From the NCBI RefSeq assembly GCF_029892485.1, contig NZ_JARXVG010000001.1, forward strand, positions 1-64,000: a stretch of DNA of 64,000 nt, written 5' to 3'. Source of the DNA: Variovorax boronicumulans (GTDB lineage Bacteria > Pseudomonadota > Gammaproteobacteria > Burkholderiales > Burkholderiaceae_C). Of this stretch, positions 56,753 through 64,000 are shown one piece after another. The position numbers and the translations under genes were made by a program. Each line of letters starts with the position of its first letter. Within the stretch, counting starts at the first letter, position 1. The notes beneath the pieces are model-generated. The model did not search any database and was not told where the DNA came from. It worked only from the letters and a program-made list of their open reading frames with translations.

Positions 56753-57373
56753 TCAACTGCCGCCTGGCTCCGACGATCGCTTGATCCGCGTCCGGAACTG
56801 CCGTGCGACCGGACTGTCGTCCCAGACGACGGCCCTGCCATCGTCGACGGCCTGGCGTCCGTAGACGATCCATGCATCGCAGACGGTGCCGATGGACTGG
56901 ACCACCTCGAAGCGCTCTGCATGTGCCATCGCGAAGGAAGTGAAGACGATGCCCGCGCTGTAGCGCCCTTCTGTCAGACCGGACTGGACCGCGAGCACCG
57001 TCGGCTCGTGGACGGTGGTCGGCCAGGCGGAAAGGTCGGCATAGCTCTGCGTCGCAGTCTGCACGCCCACCTTGCCAGCTCCCTCCCCGCTTCCCATGGA
57101 CCGCACCAGCGCCATGGGCTGACTGGGAGAAATGAAGGCGTCGACCACCACCATGCCCGTGCGATAGGTGCCTGTGATCTCGGCGGCGGCCGGATGCACG
57201 GCGCATTGAAGCAGGTAGTCCGCCTCGCCGGCGATCAGCGCGCGCGCACCGCTGTGGAAGTCATCGAACAACACGATGCGGCAGGCTGGCGCAATGCCAT
57301 GCGCGCCCAGGTACTGCTGGAGAACGAAGTGATGGTTGCTGCCCTTATGGCCCAGCGTTGAAAAGATCAGCAT
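56753..57373 (-). CDS. BacA/prephenate-dehydratase-like protein
   Basis: 206 residues starting MLIFSTLGHKGSNHHFVLQQ. Residues ~4-20 match the opening of prephenate dehydratase/decarboxylase proteins (xTLGPxGTxxE), followed by LFDDFHSGARALIAGEADYL and VDAFISPSQPMALVR. It lacks the TRF motif of dehydratases, which points to the BacA (prephenate decarboxylase)-like or another non-standard branch. Start at 57373 has AAGGCG upstream. Third gene of an operon after a chorismate mutase and a Bug receptor. The reaction is unknown; a prephenate-derived or aminodeoxy analogue is a fair guess. Confidence 0.6.
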   Translation of the reverse strand: MLIFSTLGHKGSNHHFVLQQYLGAHGIAPACRIVLFDDFHSGARALIAGEADYLLQCAVHPAAAEITGTYRTGMVVVDAFISPSQPMALVRSMGSGEGAGKVGVQTATQSYADLSAWPTTVHEPTVLAVQSGLTEGRYSAGIVFTSFAMAHAERFEVVQSIGTVCDAWIVYGRQAVDDGRAVVWDDSPVARQFRTRIKRSSEPGGS

Positions 57374-57500
57374 ATGTTCGCCTTGGCGGTGCCGCATGAC
57401 CAGCGGCTCGGCCTCGACGGCCACCTGATGGGGTTCGCGGCATGCGCGAGCGCCGGCAGAGCCGGAACCAGCGCGCTTGCTCGAGCGCAAAACGAGCGAC

Positions 57501-57887
57501 TCATGCAGACGTCGAGGGCGCACCGATGATCTCATCCTCAAGCCGGCATGTCTCCGTGATGATCAGCTCGTAGAGGGCACGCAGGAACGCCGGACTCATG
57601 CCGTGCTTGGCGGCAAAGTCGGCCGCACGCGCCTGCACCACGCCGATGCGATGGGGCTGCATCATCGGAATCGCATGGTCGCGCTTGTGCAGTCCGATCC
57701 GGCAACAGCAATCGAGCCTGCGCCTGACGGTCTCGAGCAGCGTTCTGTCCAATCCATCTAGTTCGTCGCGCAGCGACTGCAGGATCCGTTGGGCGTCCTC
57801 GTGGCTGCCGGCATCAGCTGGGGTTGTGTCATGGACCGCGGCCGCCGTTTCCTGGCGCCCGCTCGGGCGCCCTTGTTCTGAATTCAT
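57501..57887 (-). CDS. AroQ-type chorismate mutase (PapB-like)
   Basis: 128 residues. After a 35-residue variable leader, the three-helix AroQ domain: LRDELDGLDRTLLETVRRRL, then CRIGLHKRDHAIPMMQPHRI and ADFAAKHGMSPAFLRALYEL, IITETCRLEDEII. The GxHKRxHxIPMMQPHRI stretch is the form seen in chorismate and 4-amino-4-deoxychorismate mutases of secondary metabolism (PapB-like), more than in housekeeping PheA. Converts (amino-deoxy)chorismate to (amino-deoxy)prephenate. It follows the Bug receptor by 10 bp. Confidence 0.85.
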   Translation of the reverse strand: MNSEQGRPSGRQETAAAVHDTTPADAGSHEDAQRILQSLRDELDGLDRTLLETVRRRLDCCCRIGLHKRDHAIPMMQPHRIGVVQARAADFAAKHGMSPAFLRALYELIITETCRLEDEIIGAPSTSA

Positions 57888-57897
57888 GGGTATCTCC

Positions 57898-58947
57898 TTA
57901 TTCGAGCTTGATGCCCTGGCTCGCGATGATCTCGGTAAGCGAGGCCGTGTCGGCCTTCACCCGGCGCATCAGCGCCTCCCCCGAGATGCCAGCAGCCTCG
58001 TAGCCGTGCTGGAAGAGTTTCTGCCGCACCTCTGGCAGGCGGATGACCTCCGAGAGAACCTCGGTCAGGCGCTGCACGATGGGAGCAGGCAGACTGGCGG
58101 GCGCCGCGGCGGCGGTCCAGATCTCGAGTTCGAAATCCTTGAGGCCCGCTTCCTGCAGGGTCGGGTAGTCCGGCACGAGTTCGGAGCGGCGCGCCGAGGT
58201 CGCGCCGATTGCGCGCAGCTTTCCGGCCTTGACCTGCTCCTGGGCGAGGCCCGGTGGAAGGAGCGCCAGCTGCAGTTGCCCTCCGACCAGACCCGTGATG
58301 ACCTGCGGATTTCCCTGGTAGGGCACATGCACGGCGCCGATGCCTGTGCGGGCCTTCAGAAGCTCCATGCCGAGGTGGCCGATCGTGCCGATGCCGGGCG
58401 TGCCATAGCTCCACTTGCTTCCGGCCGCGCGCGCCGCCTCGAGGAAGCCGCGGGGATCGGCCGTCGAGACCGCCGACGTCGAGGCGAGGACCAGCGGCGC
58501 CGTGCAGATGATGCTCAGCGGGACCAAGTCCTTCTGCGGGTCGAAGGAGGTCGCCGGATTGAGGATCTTGGCGATCGTCATGTTGCCGTTGATCAGGATG
58601 CCGACCGTGTGCCTGTCGGTGGACTTCGCGACGATGTCCGCCGCGATATTGCCGCTGGCGCCTGGATGGTTCTCGACGATCACTGGCTGGCCCAGCGCCT
58701 TCGCCATGGGAGCGGCCAAGACGCGCGCCACGAAATCTGGCGACGAGCCGCCACCGAAGCCGACGACCAGCCTCAGCGGTCGCGTCGGCCACTTCAGGCC
58801 CGCCGGATGGGCGTTGGTAGCACCCGCAGGACCGGGACCGGAGCGATTCGCGCCTGACGACTGCGCGCAGGCGATACCCATACAGGCGAGCGCCCCGAAA
58901 AGACATAGCAGACGAGCGGCATGCGTTCGAAAAACGAAGAGGGACAT
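57898..58947 (-). CDS. Bug-family (TctC) solute receptor
   Basis: 349 residues. Signal peptide MSLFVFRTHAARLLCLFGAL ending near IACAQ. Family motifs: VGFGGGSSPDFVARVLAAPM, VENHPGASGNIAADIVAKS, YGTPGIGTIGHLGMELLKAR and VPYQGNPQVITGLVGGQLQL. Start at 58947 after an unsupported longer frame to 59172. First gene of the operon with chorismate mutase and the BacA-like gene, an unexpected pairing of an uptake receptor with shikimate-type enzymes. No TctAB partner. Confidence 0.9.
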   Translation of the reverse strand: MSLFVFRTHAARLLCLFGALACMGIACAQSSGANRSGPGPAGATNAHPAGLKWPTRPLRLVVGFGGGSSPDFVARVLAAPMAKALGQPVIVENHPGASGNIAADIVAKSTDRHTVGILINGNMTIAKILNPATSFDPQKDLVPLSIICTAPLVLASTSAVSTADPRGFLEAARAAGSKWSYGTPGIGTIGHLGMELLKARTGIGAVHVPYQGNPQVITGLVGGQLQLALLPPGLAQEQVKAGKLRAIGATSARRSELVPDYPTLQEAGLKDFELEIWTAAAAPASLPAPIVQRLTEVLSEVIRLPEVRQKLFQHGYEAAGISGEALMRRVKADTASLTEIIASQGIKLE

Positions 58948-59745
58948 GGCAAGACCTGATAAGAATTGAAAGCCAAGTCTTGCTTCCACAACGCGCGGTA
59001 TCAACTCCTGCCTGGTGCGCAAAAAACTCCGCGGTGCATCGTGGCTGCGAAGGCCCGCCTTGCCCACGAGCGGGGCGAAGCAAAGGTTCGTCGCACTTGC
59101 TTGCCATGCAAGATGGTCGTCGCGCGTCAGCCGGACGGCGCCGAAGGCGGCACGAGCACCGTCTTGATGCAAGTTGTCCAGCTTGCTGGAGAACAGGCAT
59201 CGTGACGTCGCACAGGTCGATGCGATGCGCGATGATTTGGCTCGGCCGGGTGCGCTCCGCCTAGATGTGTTCGATGGGCCGCGGTAAATCGCGCTTCTCG
59301 CTCGCCTGGTTTATGCGCAGCGTGAGGCCCTTGTTGACCGCGTTTCTGATTGGTATCGCATTGAAGGTCGGCCCGTACACGCCCACGATCGACAACCATG
59401 GCCTTCCTCGACTCAGGAAGCGCCCTCTCGTCTTGTTGAAAAATCTCAGGCGCCCCGTGCCATCGCGCGCTCACGTATGGGCGAAATCGGCAGCTACTGG
59501 ATGCAGGTCGAGCCGACGCCCGACCTTGACAACCTGGCTCGGAATGTCGTGACCAATCAACCTCGGCAGGCGCTTTGATGCAGCGAGCAACAACTCGAGA
59601 TCGACGCCGGTGCAGTAGCCCATCTACACGAGCGCCCCGAAGACGTGCCTGAAATACCGTGGACGAGTTTTTCAACACAATAGACTGTTAGCGGTCGTTG
59701 GCCGCGCTTCCAGACCTGCCGCCATGTTGAATTGGATCGAGTCTG
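58948..59745. other. Gap with no supported gene
   Basis: About 800 bp with mixed short frames on both strands. A GTTGAAAAA-like motif occurs on each strand (59436-59443 and the TTTTTCAAC at 59669-59677), which could be ends of a lost insertion sequence. I cannot support a gene. Confidence 0.35.
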
Positions 59746-60477
59746 CTAGTTGATGCCGGGGGCCACCGACGCCCCTTGTATTCCGTGTCGAAGCAACGCG
59801 TCGGCCACGATGCCACTGGCCTTCATTTCTTCGACGAACGCAGTCAGCGCCTTCGCGGCATCGGCGCCACGCGACTTGGGAGTTCCCATCGCCTGCTGGA
59901 TCACCATGAAACGCCCAGGCAGGAGTCGAAGGCCGGCATGCTTCTTCTGGTCTGCTTCGAGTTGCTGCTTCACGCCGGCAGCGACATCCAGCTGCTGCAC
60001 CATGAAGGTATCGACCACGGTGGGCGATGTGGCCGCGCGAACGATCTGCGCGTGTTGCAGCTCGCGTGTCAGGTAGAGGTCGTAGGCGCTGCCTTTGCCA
60101 ACGGCCACGGATATGCCCAGTCGATCCACCTCTTCGTTGCGCGCCAGCGGCGAGGCTTCGCGCACGAGGTAGCTGCCTTCGATCAGCACATAGGCCGCAG
60201 TGAATGCAACGTCCGCCCCGCGGACGGGGTCGATCGCGAAGAAGCCGATGTCCGTGCGCTCTGCAACGACCGCTTCCACCGATTTGCCTGCCGCGTCGAA
60301 CATGACGAGTTCGACCGGAACCCCCAGCCGTTCGCCCAACGCACGCGCCAAATCGACCGACACGCCAACGGGCTCGCCAGTGGCGGCATCCCGGTTCGCC
60401 AGGATTGGATTGCCCAGGTTGATCGATGCGCGCAGGACGCCGGAGGGTGCAAGGGCTTTGACGATTTCAGGGGACAT
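59746..60477 (-). CDS. Type 2 periplasmic-binding-fold protein without signal peptide
   Basis: 243 residues of the amino-acid-binding-protein fold: GVLRASINLGNPILANRDAA, VSVDLARALGERLGVPVELV, VEAVVAERTDIGFFAIDPVR, VAVGKGSAYDLYLTRELQHA. There is no signal peptide; the protein begins directly with the fold, so it should be cytoplasmic. Either it senses a ligand inside the cell or it is an enzyme derived from the fold, like cyclohexadienyl dehydratase. It follows the GntR regulator by 8 bp. Confidence 0.8.
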   Translation of the reverse strand: MSPEIVKALAPSGVLRASINLGNPILANRDAATGEPVGVSVDLARALGERLGVPVELVMFDAAGKSVEAVVAERTDIGFFAIDPVRGADVAFTAAYVLIEGSYLVREASPLARNEEVDRLGISVAVGKGSAYDLYLTRELQHAQIVRAATSPTVVDTFMVQQLDVAAGVKQQLEADQKKHAGLRLLPGRFMVIQQAMGTPKSRGADAAKALTAFVEEMKASGIVADALLRHGIQGASVAPGIN

Positions 60478-60485
60478 GGGTGTTC

Positions 60486-61396
60486 TCAGCTCTTCAAGAT
60501 GCCGGTGATCTTCTTGAGATTTCGCAGCGTGCTCGACAAGTGGTCCTGCATGGCTTTGGACGCATCGTCGTTGTGGCCCCGCTCGATCAGATCCAGAAGG
60601 TGCAGGTGCTGCTGGCAGTGTTCCTTGTAGCGGCTGCGGTCCTTCATCGACCGGTAGGACAGCAGACGCCGCACGCGGTTGACGCGCCGGATGGTGTCGA
60701 TGAAGAAGGCATTGCCGCAGCCTTCGACGACCGATTCATGAAAACGCACGCCGCGGTCGTGCATCTGGTCGGCGGTGTCGGTTTCGATGCCGCCGTTGAG
60801 CAGGTGCAGTTCCGCGGCGCGGCAGCGTGCGATGACGCCGGGTGCGAGGTGGTAGCCCGGCTCAAGCAGCGCGGCCGGCTCCAGCGCAAGGCGCAGGCGG
60901 TACGACTGCAGCAGGCTGTCCGCCGTGGTCAACATCGACGAGAACTCCCAGCCGTAGCCCGGTTTCCTCTCGGCCCACCCTTCACTGGCGATGCGCGCCA
61001 GCACCGCGTTGAGCTGAGCGGGCGTGAGGCCGTAGCGCTGCTTGAGCATCACCTCGGTGAACTCCCCGGGCAATGCCCCACTCAGCCGATCGTCCGCAAT
61101 GCGGAAGTAAACCTCGGTGACGGTGTCGGAGTCTTCCAGCCCCAGCCGGCGTGCCGTGGCTTCGACCGACTCGCTCAAGGGCTCGACAAGAAAGTAGCCG
61201 CGGTTGGGCTGGCGCACCAGCACGCCCTTCTCTGCAAGGAACGACAGCGCGTCGTTCACGGGCGAGCGCGACACGCGCAGCCTATCAGCCAGCGGCTGGG
61301 CACGCATGTGGGCCCCGGCCTTCATGTCGTCGGATTCAATCAAGCCAAGGATCTGGGTGGTGATGGATTGTTCGGGCCGCATGACCACGATTTTCA

Positions 61397-61397
<1 letters not shown>
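60486..61397 (-). CDS. GntR-family regulator (FCD type)
   Basis: 303 residues. N-terminal winged helix (SITTQILGLIESDDMKAGAH, LADRLRVSRSPVNDALSFLA, KGVLVRQPNRGYFLVEPLSE) and, after a linker, an FCD ligand domain (LRLALEPAALLEPGYHLAPG, DRGVRFHESVVEGCGNAFFI, HLHLLDLIERGHNDDASKAM). The linker between the two is longer than usual (~60 residues) and contains a second helix-turn-helix-like stretch. ATG shares its A with the aconitase stop (TGATG), so translation is coupled. Probably regulates the aconitase operon in response to an organic acid. Confidence 0.9.

Positions 61398-64000
<2,603 letters not shown>

Overview
The window looks like a chromosomal accessory stretch of a high-GC betaproteobacterium of the order Burkholderiales, most likely Comamonadaceae and Variovorax-like. 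The basis is three Bug-type (TctC) solute receptors, many LysR/Lrp/GntR/TetR-regulated catabolic operons, a short BpH3-like H-NS protein, and the gene style. This is inference from protein families; there is no rRNA or marker gene in the window. I see no tRNA, rRNA or CRISPR array.

Layout. 1-1358: 5' part of a type I secretion ABC exporter. 1.6-2.5 kb: decayed remnants (acyl-CoA ligase, ChaC, carboxymuconolactone-decarboxylase-like). 2.7-5.75 kb: multi-PAS diguanylate cyclase. 6-7.2 kb: IS3 end, small membrane protein, frameshifted Sel1 protein. 7.7-13.0 kb: an aryl-ester/aryl-alcohol cluster (aldehyde dehydrogenase, SDR alcohol dehydrogenase, esterase) behind a sigma-54 promoter, with a divergent XylR/AreR-type activator. 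13.5-19.4 kb: a 1950-residue autotransporter. 19.8-20.1 kb: integrase remnant. 21.5-29.0 kb: LysR-controlled sugar-acid operon (Bug receptor, UxaA/GarD-type dehydratase, aldehyde dehydrogenase, HpaI-type aldolase, FAD-linked 2-hydroxyacid dehydrogenase). 30-34 kb: TetR with a divergent CocE-type hydrolase, Bug receptor and broken cyclase. 34.3-37.7 kb: LysR with a divergent class III aminotransferase followed by a broken BadI homologue and a truncated acyl-CoA ligase. 37.6-42.4 kb: a small transcription unit, tandem small paralogues, a DUF1488-like protein, a broken NADH dehydrogenase, an Xre regulator. 42.4-45.7 kb: TonB-dependent receptor and a barrel-only copy of the autotransporter. 46-51.3 kb: VOC protein, histidine-kinase remnant, secreted prephenate dehydratase, decayed SDR, IS66 remnant, H-NS. 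51.8-56.1 kb: indolepyruvate ferredoxin oxidoreductase with divergent Lrp. 56.7-58.9 kb: an operon of Bug receptor, chorismate mutase and BacA-like protein. 59.7-64.0 kb: aconitase, GntR regulator and a signal-less binding protein, transcribed in that order.

The intact genes are mostly small self-contained catabolic modules, each with its own regulator transcribed divergently, and several regulator/operon gaps carry a clear dyad or promoter. Between them lie about fourteen broken genes, an unusually high load of decay. The most unusual intact set is the chorismate mutase / BacA-like / Bug operon, in the same window as a secreted prephenate dehydratase and an aryl-pyruvate oxidoreductase.
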